Assembly: GCA_016934265.1 (NCBI GenBank)
Contig: JAFGTF010000125.1
Span: 1 to 42,082, forward strand
Length of the DNA: 42,082 nucleotides
Direction: 5' to 3'
Source: Spirochaetota bacterium
Lineage (GTDB): Bacteria > Spirochaetota > B62-G9 > DRHN01
Shown: positions 25,726 through 34,008 of the stretch, piece by piece
How the letters are laid out: each line of letters begins with the position of its first letter
Numbering within the stretch: the first letter of the stretch is position 1
Translations under genes and position numbers: made by a program
Notes under the pieces: generated by a model
What the model was told of the DNA's origin: nothing
Database searches by the model: none
What the model saw: only the letters and a program-made list of their open reading frames with translations

Positions 25726-27081
25726 CTACCCTATTCCCAGTTTCTTCATTCTGTTATAAAGGGTCTTTCTGTGTATTTTCAGAAAATCAGCCGCCTTCTG
25801 CCTGTTGCCGTCGTTTCTTTCCAGCGCGTCCAGGATCATCTCCCTGCTAAGGCTCTCGTACAGCTCCCTGAACCCCCGGCACGGACTCCGGGAGCCGACC
25901 CGGTCGCCGACCTGGTCGCCGACCTGGTCGCCGACCTGGTCGTATTGGGATGACAGATCGCCTTTCTCTAGTATGTCACCCTCACAGAAGATAACCGCAC
26001 GCTGGATGCAGTTCTTCAGCTCTCGTACGTTACCGGGCCACTCGTGCGACAAGAATAGGTCCTTCACTTCCTCGGAGATCGCCCGTATATGCTTGCCGTA
26101 CCTGCCGTTGAAATAGGACAGAAAATAATCCGCGAGGAGCATGATGTCCTCCCGTCTCTCGCGCAACGGTAAAAGTTCGATCGTAACGACCGATAGACGG
26201 TAATACAGTTCTTCCCTAAACTTTTCCTCGCGTATGAGTCTTTCCAGCGGCCTGTTTGTCGCGGAGATAACCCTCGTGTCTGTCGTATGGACCTCGTTGC
26301 TTCCCAGCCGTTCGAACTTCTTCTCTTCGATCACGCGAAGCATCTTGGCCTGGGTGCTCGGGCTCATATCTCCTATCTCGTCGAGGAAGATCGTCCCGCC
26401 GTGCGACAACTCGAACTTTCCCTCGCGCGAATACGCCGCATCCGTGAAGGCGCCCTTTTCGTGTCCGAAGAGCTCGCTTTCGAGAAGGCTGTCGGGGATG
26501 GCGGCGCAGTTGACCTTTACAAACGGGCCTGCGCTTCTCGAGCTGTGCTTGTGCAGCATGTTCGCGACATGCTCCTTTCCCGTGCCGCTCTCCCCGGCTA
26601 TGATCACCGGTACGTCGGTCGGCGCCACCTTCTTGATGTTCGTTATCAGCTTCTTCATACGGGGATTATTAGTATGGATGGTCGTCTTGTCCTCCAGCCC
26701 TCCGTTACGCACTTCGCTCTGCGAATCGAACAGCTGTCGTATCTCCTTCAAAAACGGGCGTATCTTGATCGGCTTGGTATAGAAGTTCAGAGCGCCGCAT
26801 CTCATTGCACGAACCGCGTTTTCAAACGATGGGTAGCCGGTGATCATGATGACCGGAATGGGATTGAAGTCACGTTTCACGACCTGCAAAAGATCCAATC
26901 CACCGATATACGGCATTTTGACGTCCATGACGAGCAGGTCGACGACATTTCCCTTGAGAAGGTCTGAAACCCTTCTCGGGTCCGCTGCGCATAACACATC
27001 GTATCCCTCGTCCGAGAGAAGCTCCCCGAGCGACAGACACATCTCCTCTTCGTCGTCGACAATCAGTATGTTACGATTCAT
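25726..27081 (-). CDS. NtrC-family sigma-54-dependent response regulator
   Basis: A 451-residue activator. Receiver domain 1-120 with acidic Asp 9/10, phospho-acceptor Asp 53 (VMDVKMP) and Lys 103 (YTKP). AAA+ domain about 132-365 with Walker A GESGTGKE (163-170), sigma-54 contact loop GAFTDA (210-215, one change from the usual GAFTGA), Walker B IFLDEIGD and arginine-finger region. A Fis-type helix-turn-helix fills the last 40 residues (GNRQKAADFLKIHRKTLYNRM). Residues 381-396 are four DQVG/DRVG repeats from a 12-base tandem repeat, in the linker before the DNA-binding domain. The kinase gene follows directly. A sigma-54 promoter at 22431 is the obvious target. Confidence 0.95.
   Translation of the reverse strand: MNRNILIVDDEEEMCLSLGELLSDEGYDVLCAADPRRVSDLLKGNVVDLLVMDVKMPYIGGLDLLQVVKRDFNPIPVIMITGYPSFENAVRAMRCGALNFYTKPIKIRPFLKEIRQLFDSQSEVRNGGLEDKTTIHTNNPRMKKLITNIKKVAPTDVPVIIAGESGTGKEHVANMLHKHSSRSAGPFVKVNCAAIPDSLLESELFGHEKGAFTDAAYSREGKFELSHGGTIFLDEIGDMSPSTQAKMLRVIEEKKFERLGSNEVHTTDTRVISATNRPLERLIREEKFREELYYRLSVVTIELLPLRERREDIMLLADYFLSYFNGRYGKHIRAISEEVKDLFLSHEWPGNVRELKNCIQRAVIFCEGDILEKGDLSSQYDQVGDQVGDQVGDRVGSRSPCRGFRELYESLSREMILDALERNDGNRQKAADFLKIHRKTLYNRMKKLGIG
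25894..25941. repeat. Four 12-base tandem repeats within the response regulator gene
   Basis: GCCGACCTGGTC occurs three times exactly and once with one change (25894-25905). The repeat is in frame and encodes DQVG units in the linker between the AAA+ and Fis domains. Copy-number change would alter linker length by four residues without a frameshift. Confidence 0.95.
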
Positions 27082-27184
27082 ACCTCATCCTTTCCGGTAT
27101 GTCACGGCACGTCACCCGGCGGCGAATTCTGTAATACGCGCAGCTTCGAGAGACGATGTATATCCGGTACGCGACTAATAAAGG

Positions 27185-27988
27185 TCAGGGGCCGGGGGTG
27201 CGCAAGGACATCGCACCGACCGCTTCCTCCGTCGTACAGACGTTACAGTAGAAGGCGCCCAGGTTTAAAAGGGTCGCCTCGTGGAACTCTCTTCCGGAAG
27301 CTATGCAGGCGTCATCGACGAGGTTGACGAGATAGCCCCTGTCGAAGGCCTCCCGCACCGTGGTTTCCACGCAGCAGTTCGTCCACGCCCCACATACCAC
27401 GAGGCTTCTGATCCCCAAGTTTTTCAGTATCGTATCGAGCCTCGTCGAGGCGAAAGCACCGTTCGTGATCTTTTTCAAGTATATGTCTTCGTCTCTTATC
27501 CGGTGTCGTATCTCATCTATGATCTCGAACGACCCCGAGTCCGGCGTATAGGGAATGCCGGTGTTTCTTTCTATCTCGCTCCAGATATACCGGTGGTACG
27601 GGCTCATATCTTCAAAACCCGGCAACTCGCTCGCGTACTGCACGAACACGATTTTCAGCGACCGTGTTCTGAACAGCTCGATCAGGGTTACGATGTTCGG
27701 TACGACGATCTTCTCGAGCCTCTCGTAGTAGTCCGGATACACCCTCCGTCTCATCTCGGGTTCGCCGAAAAGCGCCTCGACGAACCGCCACCTGGGAAGG
27801 ATCGAGTAGTTCTGCATATCGATGACTAAAAGCGCGGACCTTTTACCGAACCACTCCCCTTTCGAGATGCCGAACACCCCCTTTTCCGGATCGAGCTTGA
27901 AACCGTAGCTCTCGGCCCGTCCCGACGGCGCGGTAAACCAGCTCCCCTTGAGCCGTTTTTCGTCGTTTCTGACAAACGTATCGTCCAA
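27185..27988 (-). CDS. Isochorismatase-family cysteine hydrolase
   Basis: A 267-residue alpha/beta hydrolase of the isochorismatase/nicotinamidase family. The catalytic triad is visible: Asp in LLVIDMQN, Lys in LKKITNGAFASTRLD, and nucleophile Cys in GAWTNCCVETTVREA (the first of the two Cys aligns best). An N-terminal extension of about 45 residues precedes the core. The start is TTG at 27988, with AGGAGAG 6 bases upstream. Family members hydrolyse amides or enol ethers; the substrate is not evident. It lies between the MalEFG-type importer and the response regulator, on the same strand, and may act on the imported compound. Confidence 0.88.
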   Translation of the reverse strand: MDDTFVRNDEKRLKGSWFTAPSGRAESYGFKLDPEKGVFGISKGEWFGKRSALLVIDMQNYSILPRWRFVEALFGEPEMRRRVYPDYYERLEKIVVPNIVTLIELFRTRSLKIVFVQYASELPGFEDMSPYHRYIWSEIERNTGIPYTPDSGSFEIIDEIRHRIRDEDIYLKKITNGAFASTRLDTILKNLGIRSLVVCGAWTNCCVETTVREAFDRGYLVNLVDDACIASGREFHEATLLNLGAFYCNVCTTEEAVGAMSLRTPGP

Positions 27989-28028
27989 CGTTCTCTCCTG
28001 ACTTTTTTGCTTTTCGATCGACCGTCTC

Positions 28029-28871
28029 TTACCCTTTTACCGACCCCTGCGTCAACCCGGAGATAAATTGCCGCTGCAGGATGAGAAAGAGGATGAACAC
28101 CGGTACCGTGATCAGGGTGGAAAGCGCCATCAGGCCGCCCCAGTTGACGCCGTACTGCCTGATGAAATCGAGGATACCGACGGGGAGCGTCCGCATCTTC
28201 TCCCCGGTAAGCATGGTAAGCGCGAACATGAACTCCTGCCAGGTAACGATAAATATGTATACCGCGGTTGCGCTGATTCCCGGCCGTGCAAGCGGCAGCA
28301 CGACCCGTATGAATGCAGTCAGCCTCGTACAGCCGTCCACCATCGCCGCCTCCTCGAGGTTATACGGGATATTCTTGAAGAACCCTCGCAGCATCCAGAC
28401 CCCTACCGGAACGGTAAAGGCGAGATAGGCGATGATGAGAGACAGGTGCGTGTTTACGATCCGCATCTTGTTGTACAGTATATAGATGGGAATAATGATG
28501 ACGATGAGCGGGAACAGCTGGGTGAATATGATGATCTTAAGCAGAAACTTCCTCCCCCTGAAACGAAGCCTGGAAAAGGCATAGGAGGAAAACAGCGCCA
28601 CAGCGATCACGATGATCGTCGTCCCGATCGTTACGATGAAACTGTTCATGAAGTACCGGATGAATTTCGGCTGCAGCGCCTGTTGAAAGTTCGATAGGGT
28701 CAATACCCTCGGTAAGAACTTCGGAGGAGCGCTGAACAGGTCATCCTCGGCCTTGAATGCAGTTGACACCATGTAGAAAAAGGGGAAGAGGACGAATACC
28801 AAAAGAAGGAGTATCAAGAAGTACCGTACCGCCTTCACGACCGCTTCCCTGCTTCTGTTCTTCATCGCCAT
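28029..28871 (-). CDS. CUT1-type sugar ABC transporter permease (MalG-like)
   Basis: Inner-membrane permease of 280 residues with six predicted helices. The cytoplasmic EAA loop reads EEAAMVDGCTRLTAFIRVVLPLARPG, the coupling motif that touches the ATPase. It pairs with the MalF-like protein encoded 21 bases upstream. No ATPase gene is present in this operon; CUT1 importers often share one MsmK/MalK-type ATPase encoded elsewhere, and none of that type is in the window. Confidence 0.93.
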   Translation of the reverse strand: MAMKNRSREAVVKAVRYFLILLLLVFVLFPFFYMVSTAFKAEDDLFSAPPKFLPRVLTLSNFQQALQPKFIRYFMNSFIVTIGTTIIVIAVALFSSYAFSRLRFRGRKFLLKIIIFTQLFPLIVIIIPIYILYNKMRIVNTHLSLIIAYLAFTVPVGVWMLRGFFKNIPYNLEEAAMVDGCTRLTAFIRVVLPLARPGISATAVYIFIVTWQEFMFALTMLTGEKMRTLPVGILDFIRQYGVNWGGLMALSTLITVPVFILFLILQRQFISGLTQGSVKG

Positions 28872-28891
28872 GAGTCTTTCTCCAACCGCTT

Positions 28892-29782
28892 CTAATCGAG
28901 CATCTCCCTTTTTTCGAGCTCCCGCATATACAGGATGCTGAAGAGCAAGAGAATGATGAACGTGATCATCGCATAGGTCGCCGCGAGCCCGAACCTGAAC
29001 CGGGTAAACGCGAGATTATAGATATATGTCGGAAAGATGTGGGTCGAGTTTCCGGGCCCGCCGTTCGTCATGATATAGATGATCTCGAAATAGTTGAACG
29101 TCCACACGGTGGTTAAAAGCAGCGTAATCCGTATTATGGGCGATATCTCGGGGATAACGACATAGAAGAACTGCCCCCACCTGCCAGCACCGTCGATCTT
29201 CACCGCATCGATGAGCTCGGGGTTCACTCCCTGTAGTGCGGCCATATACATAAGCGCGGAGAACGGAAATCCCTTCCAGATCGCGACGAAAATGACCGCT
29301 AAAAGCGCAGTCTGTTTGCTTGAGAGCCAGGTCAGGTATCTCTCTATGATTCCCAGCTTGAATAGCGTATGGTTTATCAGGCCGAGTTGCGGATCGTAGA
29401 GCAATACCCACAGCATGCCGGTTATCACCCCCGGTACGATCCAGGGAAGTATGACAACCGCCCGGACGACATCCCTTCCGGGAAACTGCTTGTGAAGGAG
29501 AAACGCGGAGCCGAGGCCTAAGAGGAACTGGAAAACAACGACGACGATCGTCCAGATGAACGACTGCAGGAGTATTTCGTAGAAGGTCTTGTCTGAAAGG
29601 ACGGCGATATAGTTACCGAACCCGACGAACTTCGGTTTCGGAAGAACGAGGCTCGACTTATAGAGGCTGTCTATGATCGTCTTAACGAGGGGATAGAAGA
29701 ATAGCGCCGCCACGAGAAGAAATGTGGGGATGATAAAGAAGTATCCCAGCCTGTTTTCCTGCTTGAAGCTTGTCGATTCCAT
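28892..29782 (-). CDS. CUT1-type sugar ABC transporter permease (MalF-like)
   Basis: Inner-membrane permease of 296 residues, six helices, no large periplasmic insert. EAA loop GVNPELIDAVKIDGAGRWGQ followed by FFYVVIPEISP. It forms a heterodimer with the MalG-like protein. It follows the binding-protein gene after an 85-base gap containing a hairpin. The N-terminus (MESTSFKQENRLGYFFI) is short and typical. Confidence 0.93.
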   Translation of the reverse strand: MESTSFKQENRLGYFFIIPTFLLVAALFFYPLVKTIIDSLYKSSLVLPKPKFVGFGNYIAVLSDKTFYEILLQSFIWTIVVVVFQFLLGLGSAFLLHKQFPGRDVVRAVVILPWIVPGVITGMLWVLLYDPQLGLINHTLFKLGIIERYLTWLSSKQTALLAVIFVAIWKGFPFSALMYMAALQGVNPELIDAVKIDGAGRWGQFFYVVIPEISPIIRITLLLTTVWTFNYFEIIYIMTNGGPGNSTHIFPTYIYNLAFTRFRFGLAATYAMITFIILLLFSILYMRELEKREMLD

Positions 29783-29817
29783 CCGTTCCGTCTACCGCCC
29801 GATGATGAAAAACAATA

Positions 29818-29843
29818 CTGTGGCACGGCGAACCGCGCCACAG
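29818..29843 (-). repeat. Hairpin between MalE-like and MalF-like genes
   Basis: CTGTGGC pairs with GCCACAG and, inside them, CGG with CCG around a CGAA tetraloop, with a single A/C mismatch. It starts 24 bases after the binding-protein stop. It matches the position of the hairpins after the other binding-protein genes. Confidence 0.75.
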
Positions 29844-29867
29844 CATAAAATGGGTTGCCGTTTCAAA

Positions 29868-31148
29868 TCACTTTCCTGCAAGCAGGTCGTTCACCTCTTT
29901 GTTCGCGTCGATGCAGGCCTGCCGTACGTTCTTGCCCAAGAGAATCTCCTGCACCATCTGCCGCTGTATCTCTGAGATCTGCGGATACACGGGCACCTTC
30001 GGCCTGGGATATCCCTGGCGGAAGTGGTCGAATATGACGCTCGGACCCACCTTGAATTCGTCGAGGAACTTCGGCGCCGCATCGACATGGGCCGGCGTGA
30101 GGGCCGCCATCTTGTAGTTGTTATCCTTGCTCGAGGCGAATTCGATGAACTTCCACGCCGCATCGTGATACGGACTGTTCTTGAAGATCACGTAGCTCCA
30201 TCCGCCGAGGCAGGGGTGGAACGTTTTTCCTGCGGGCGCCGGCATCGTCGCCACACCCCAGTCCATGTTGGGGGCCCGGTTTCTAATGGTGTCCTGCTCC
30301 CACTCGCCGATCCCCTCCATCGCCACCTTGCCGGTGGTGAAGTAGTTCGAAGACCCCACCTGGTCCCCGCTCGCGACGCCCGGAGGCGCTATGTCGACGA
30401 GCTTCTTGTAGAACTCCATCGCCTCGATCACCTCGGGTGAGTCGAGCATCCCCTTCGTGCCGTCCTTATTCACGATCCAGCCGCCGTTGGACTGGAGAAG
30501 CGAGTCGATGAAGCAGATCGTGCCCTCGTCCTTCGCGCCGAGTAGATAGTACCCCCACTGGTCCACCTCGCCGTTGCCGTCGGTGTCTTTCGTGAGCTTT
30601 TTGCCTACCGTAAGCCACTCATCCCATGTCTTCGGTACCGAGACGCCCGCTTTCTTGAACAGGGCCTTGTTGTAGTACAGCACTTCCCACTGGCCGACGT
30701 CCATCGGGATTCCCCACACCTTTCCCTGATACGATACCGAGTCCCAAGCGCCGGGGAAGAAGTGCTCCTTCTTGACCGGTGAGAGCTTGAGGTAGTCGTC
30801 CACCGCAATGATGAAATTCGCGGCTGCGAACTCGGAGTGCCAGATATGATCGACCACGCATATATCCGGCGGGTTTCCGCCCTTTGCGGCGACCAGCACC
30901 TTGTCCCTGTACGCGGCATACGGAGTGACTTCGAGCTCGACCTTGATGTTCGGATTGAGTCGCTCGAACTCCGCGATGACTGAATTCTGGTTCTCGATTA
31001 CCCTCTTGTCCGACTGCTGCATGGTCCAGAACTGCAGCACGATCTCTCCCTTTTCACCTTCACCCCCCGCAAAGACAAGCGGCAGTGAGCCGATAAAAAA
31101 GAGAGATACGAGCACAGCGACAATCAGATACTTGCTCTTGCCCTTCAT
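29868..31148 (-). CDS. CUT1-type sugar-binding protein (MalE-like, family 1)
   Basis: Extracellular solute-binding protein of 426 residues (cluster B/D fold). A signal peptide ends at VFA near residue 27 and the mature protein begins GGEGEKGE, a style common in spirochaete binding proteins and without a lipobox cysteine. Typical segments: FERLNPNIKVELE, GNPPDICVVDH, VWGIPMDVGQWEVLYYNKALF, and later GGWSYVIFKNSPY. ATG at 31148 with AAAGGAGG ribosome site. First gene of the MalEFG-type operon, behind a sigma-70 promoter and a leader of about 240 bases. Substrate probably an oligo- or disaccharide, not determinable here. Confidence 0.94.
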   Translation of the reverse strand: MKGKSKYLIVAVLVSLFFIGSLPLVFAGGEGEKGEIVLQFWTMQQSDKRVIENQNSVIAEFERLNPNIKVELEVTPYAAYRDKVLVAAKGGNPPDICVVDHIWHSEFAAANFIIAVDDYLKLSPVKKEHFFPGAWDSVSYQGKVWGIPMDVGQWEVLYYNKALFKKAGVSVPKTWDEWLTVGKKLTKDTDGNGEVDQWGYYLLGAKDEGTICFIDSLLQSNGGWIVNKDGTKGMLDSPEVIEAMEFYKKLVDIAPPGVASGDQVGSSNYFTTGKVAMEGIGEWEQDTIRNRAPNMDWGVATMPAPAGKTFHPCLGGWSYVIFKNSPYHDAAWKFIEFASSKDNNYKMAALTPAHVDAAPKFLDEFKVGPSVIFDHFRQGYPRPKVPVYPQISEIQRQMVQEILLGKNVRQACIDANKEVNDLLAGK

Positions 31149-31495
31149 ACATGAGCCTCCTTTGTAAGGTTTTAATACTATCGGAACGGCGTAAAGCCGT
31201 CTTGGTTGCGCCTTTGCATTTCCATATAAAAATGACGGCCTTGCCCTGAAGACGCATACGCAGTGGATCTTTCGTATCCTGCCCTATTCCGGTGGGTTTT
31301 CAGGAGTGAGACCGTTCCCATAACTGTAAGTCAGCCGTACCCGCCTAGGTGGTTATACTGCTTCACAACACTCGTATCATTACGAAGATTTACGTACATT
31401 ATATAAAGATCGGTGTAATTGTCAATTTTTTTTTACCAAAACGGCGCAGCCCGTGGTGAACCGACGGTCGATTCCGGCCCCGGCCCCGCAATTTC
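31149..31495. other. Leader and promoter region of the MalEFG-type operon
   Basis: This 347-base gap holds the sigma-70 promoter at 31398-31425 and a long untranslated leader. In the leader ACGGC-GTAAA-GCCGT (31186-31200) forms a small hairpin, and a GCCGTC stretch near 31232-31238 could pair with the same arm instead. I see no known riboswitch. No terminator for the preceding membrane-protein gene is obvious. Confidence 0.5.
31398..31425 (-). promoter_or_regulatory. Consensus sigma-70 promoter of the MalEFG-type operon
   Basis: Minus strand TTGACA (31420-31425), 16-base spacer, TATAAT (31398-31403): both boxes are exact consensus. Start near 31391. It may also serve the downstream isochorismatase, response regulator and sensor kinase genes, as no other promoter was found between them. 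Confidence 0.8.
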
Positions 31496-32023
31496 TCAGT
31501 AGAATCTGAGAAGCGGTTTGTACAAAACGAGGTAATAAAAGTAGACGGCGCAGTAGAATCCGAGCAGATAGTAGAAGGAATCCATGCGCCCCTGCGCGAA
31601 CATGACGTGCTGACGCATTGCGCACCCCCCCGCCAAAACCGATACGGTTCCCATAAGAAGCGCTCCCGATAAGGTCACGTAAAAAAACGGGGTCGTAAAA
31701 ACACCTTGAAAACGGCCGTTTCCCTGTGTCGTTTCGAAAAAGCCGTCGAGGTATCTCAGCCTGTAGAAGGAGAAGTTGGAACGTTTTATCACCGTGTCGA
31801 TATCGATCTCACCGAACTGGGGAAACCCGGATTTCAGTACGTTCAGCGAATAAAAGAGCGATGTGAGAAAGAAGACCGTTACCAAAAAAGAGACGAGGCC
31901 TAACAAGAGCTCGGTATCCCGTACCAAGAAATAGTCCCTGATACCGGCGACAAAGCACATCCTCGACCGCTGTGCCAGAAACCCGACCGCCAAGCTCAAT
32001 AGAAAGAGCAGCGCAGACATCAT
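31496..32023 (-). CDS. YedE/YeeE-like membrane protein, C-terminal half
   Basis: A 175-residue integral membrane protein. The motifs QRSRMCFVAGIRDYFLVRD and GGCAMRQHVMFAQGRMD match the second half of YedE-type selenium/sulfur transport proteins, with conserved Cys residues thought to lie in the transport path. It has its own GGAGC ribosome site and starts 9 bases after the first half (32033-32536), so this is a two-subunit arrangement rather than a simple frameshift. Located with DUF3343 and a class V aminotransferase, it probably moves a reduced selenium or sulfur species across the membrane. Confidence 0.82.
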   Translation of the reverse strand: MMSALLFLLSLAVGFLAQRSRMCFVAGIRDYFLVRDTELLLGLVSFLVTVFFLTSLFYSLNVLKSGFPQFGEIDIDTVIKRSNFSFYRLRYLDGFFETTQGNGRFQGVFTTPFFYVTLSGALLMGTVSVLAGGCAMRQHVMFAQGRMDSFYYLLGFYCAVYFYYLVLYKPLLRFY

Positions 32024-32032
32024 ATTCCGCTC

Positions 32033-32536
32033 CTATCCAATCCGGCGCCGCGGACGTACCGGCAGTACGGCCGTTTTCAGGCGCTTCATGATGAGCATAC
32101 CGATATATACGCCGGCGAACAGTCCGAAAAGCGCCGTTACCCCGTAGAGATCCCCGTATCCGGCACGCATGACGATTCTCGTCGGACAGCCGAAGATGAG
32201 GATACCGAGGATCATAACGGTGAACCCGGCCAAAAAGTATAACAGAGGCCTGCTTTTTCTGATCCTTCTGTATTCGCCGAACAGCCGGGACGCGACGAAC
32301 GCGCCGACGAGCAGGCCGGGTGAAGTGAGCATGAGCGCCTTCCGGGCGAGGTATGCGGTCTCGAAACGGGTACCGAAGAGAACGTTCGTCACCGTATTCA
32401 CGAGGTCGCGTACATGACAGGTGAGACAGAACGAGTAGCAGGCCGGCGGGTAAAATTTTAAAAACGCCTCGGCTGAAACGAACATGATACCGGCACAGAC
32501 GCCGAAGATCCACGGTTTGATGTACATACGTTTCAT
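32033..32536 (-). CDS. YedE/YeeE-like membrane protein, N-terminal half
   Basis: A 167-residue membrane protein with about four helices. The motifs YSFCLTCHVRDLVN and GCPTRIVMRAGYGD correspond to the first repeat of YedE-type proteins, which in many genomes form one chain of about 350 residues. Here the two halves are separate adjacent genes. It follows the DUF3343 gene by about 20 bases. Likely role with its partner: import of a selenium or sulfur compound for the aminotransferase pathway upstream. Confidence 0.82.
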   Translation of the reverse strand: MKRMYIKPWIFGVCAGIMFVSAEAFLKFYPPACYSFCLTCHVRDLVNTVTNVLFGTRFETAYLARKALMLTSPGLLVGAFVASRLFGEYRRIRKSRPLLYFLAGFTVMILGILIFGCPTRIVMRAGYGDLYGVTALFGLFAGVYIGMLIMKRLKTAVLPVRPRRRIG

Positions 32537-32555
32537 AGCGTCCCCTTTTAGTCTT

Positions 32556-32816
32556 TTACGCCACGGGCAGAAAGATCACCCGCTCGTACTGTATCCTGTT
32601 CTCGGCGAAGAGCGACTCCACCCGCTTTTTTTCCTCCCACTGAAAACGGAGCGCGACCCCGCAGTTTGGGCTTATCTCACGCGGGCCGGGAACGAGAGCG
32701 GTCCGTAACCCGGTTTTTTTCAGTACCTCTTCCGCATGAAGTGCGTGGTGCGAGCTGAAGAATGTGACGATCCCGTCGAGTCCCGTGGCATCGCCGGTTT
32801 TTTTTCTTCTTCTCAT
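32556..32816 (-). CDS. DUF3343 putative selenium/sulfur carrier
   Basis: An 86-residue protein with the DUF3343 pattern: short N-terminal strand (IVTFFSSHHALHAEEVLKK), LVPGPREISPNCGVALRF with its single conserved Cys, and a C-terminal RVIFLPV. Such proteins occur beside YedE and cysteine desulfurase-like enzymes and are proposed to carry persulfide or perselenide on that Cys. GGAAGAG ribosome site; 30 bases after the aminotransferase. Confidence 0.85.
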   Translation of the reverse strand: MRRRKKTGDATGLDGIVTFFSSHHALHAEEVLKKTGLRTALVPGPREISPNCGVALRFQWEEKKRVESLFAENRIQYERVIFLPVA

Positions 32817-32846
32817 CGATCTCTTCCCTCGTACTTTCGGTTCGTA

Positions 32847-33998
32847 TCATTCGCCTCTGTGACAGATCCTGCGTATCGCTCTCGCCGTGAAGAGAGCGTC
32901 TCTCTCTTTTGTAAACACTCCCCAGCTCAGCCGCACCGTCCCGTCGGGAAACGTGCCGATCGTTCGATGGGCCCGCGGTGCGCAGTGAAGGCCGATCCTG
33001 CTCTGTATACCGTACTCCGCATCCAGTATCCCGCCCACCTCGGAAGGCGACAGGCCTTCGATGTTCAGGGATAAAACGCCGGTCTGTTTTCCTCTTTTAA
33101 GCGGTCCGTAGCATTTCACCCGCTTCTCCGTTGAGAGCTCGTTCAGCAGGATTTCCAAGAGCCTGCCGTCGTGCTCCAACACCTTGTCAAGACCGAGATC
33201 GCGAATGTGGCACACGCCGCGGTAGAGCCCGGCGATCCCCACCGTGTTGGGTGTTCCGCTTTCATAACGGTCGGGAAAGAACTCAGGCTGTATCTCCCTG
33301 TCGGACAGGCTGCCGGTACCACCGGTGATCAGAGGAGATAAAAGAAGGCCGTTTCCGATATACAGGGCTCCGGTTCCCTGGGGGCCTAAAAGCCCCTTGT
33401 GCCCGCTGAACGCGAGAAAATCGATGCCGGTCTTTTCAACGTCGATCGGGACGACACCCGCGCTCTGTGCCGCGTCGACGAGGACGCACACCCCGCGCTC
33501 ACGCGCACCCCGGACCACTTTTTCGATATCGTTTATCGCGCCCGTCACGTTCGAGGCGTGCGTGACGACGATGAGCTTCGTATCCGGCCGCAGTGCGCAA
33601 AGCAGCGCGGCCGGATCGATTATGCCCGCCGCGTTGGCCTCAACGACGTCGAAACTGACTCCTTTTTCCCGCAGCTCGGACAGCGGCCGCATAACTGAGT
33701 TATGCTCCATGCTCGTGCACACCGCATGGTCGCCCGCCTTTAGAATCCCTTTGATAACAGTGTTGAGCGCCTCCGTGGCGTTCTTCGTGAATACCATTCG
33801 CTCTGGATCACACGCACCGAAAAATTCGGCGATCGCGGTTCTCGTACGGAGTATCGTTTTCCCGGCCTCGACCGACCTGAAGTGACCCGATCTGCCGGGA
33901 TTCCCGCCGATGCGGCGAAGGTAGCGGCCCATTTCCCGCTGCACTGCAGACGGTTTCGGCCATGAGGTCGCCGCGTTGTCGAAATATCGGCCTCGCAT
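32847..33998 (-). CDS. Class V aminotransferase, cysteine desulfurase/selenocysteine lyase type
   Basis: A PLP enzyme of about 383 residues in the cysteine desulfurase-like family found in selenium clusters. N-terminal YFDNAATSWPKP, PLP-lysine in FSGHKGLLGPQGTGAL, and the reactive cysteine in IGLHCAPRAHRTIG are all present. It should release S or Se from cysteine or selenocysteine and pass it to a carrier such as the DUF3343 protein. The frame is open to 34124, but the ATG at 33998 has AGGAG 7 bases upstream and begins the canonical N-terminus; it slightly overlaps the stop of the preceding gene (34009). Confidence 0.88.
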   Translation of the reverse strand: MRGRYFDNAATSWPKPSAVQREMGRYLRRIGGNPGRSGHFRSVEAGKTILRTRTAIAEFFGACDPERMVFTKNATEALNTVIKGILKAGDHAVCTSMEHNSVMRPLSELREKGVSFDVVEANAAGIIDPAALLCALRPDTKLIVVTHASNVTGAINDIEKVVRGARERGVCVLVDAAQSAGVVPIDVEKTGIDFLAFSGHKGLLGPQGTGALYIGNGLLLSPLITGGTGSLSDREIQPEFFPDRYESGTPNTVGIAGLYRGVCHIRDLGLDKVLEHDGRLLEILLNELSTEKRVKCYGPLKRGKQTGVLSLNIEGLSPSEVGGILDAEYGIQSRIGLHCAPRAHRTIGTFPDGTVRLSWGVFTKERDALFTARAIRRICHRGE

Positions 33999-34008
33999 GC
34001 CGTATCTC

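Noticed and set aside
25894-25941. Short tandem repeats as a CRISPR array
   Set aside because: The units are 12 bases, contiguous, without spacers, and in frame inside a response regulator.
31496-32536. YedE pair as a frameshifted single gene
   Set aside because: The second half has its own ribosome site and start 9 bases after the first stop, and half-size YeeE/YedE proteins are common, so two real genes are simpler.
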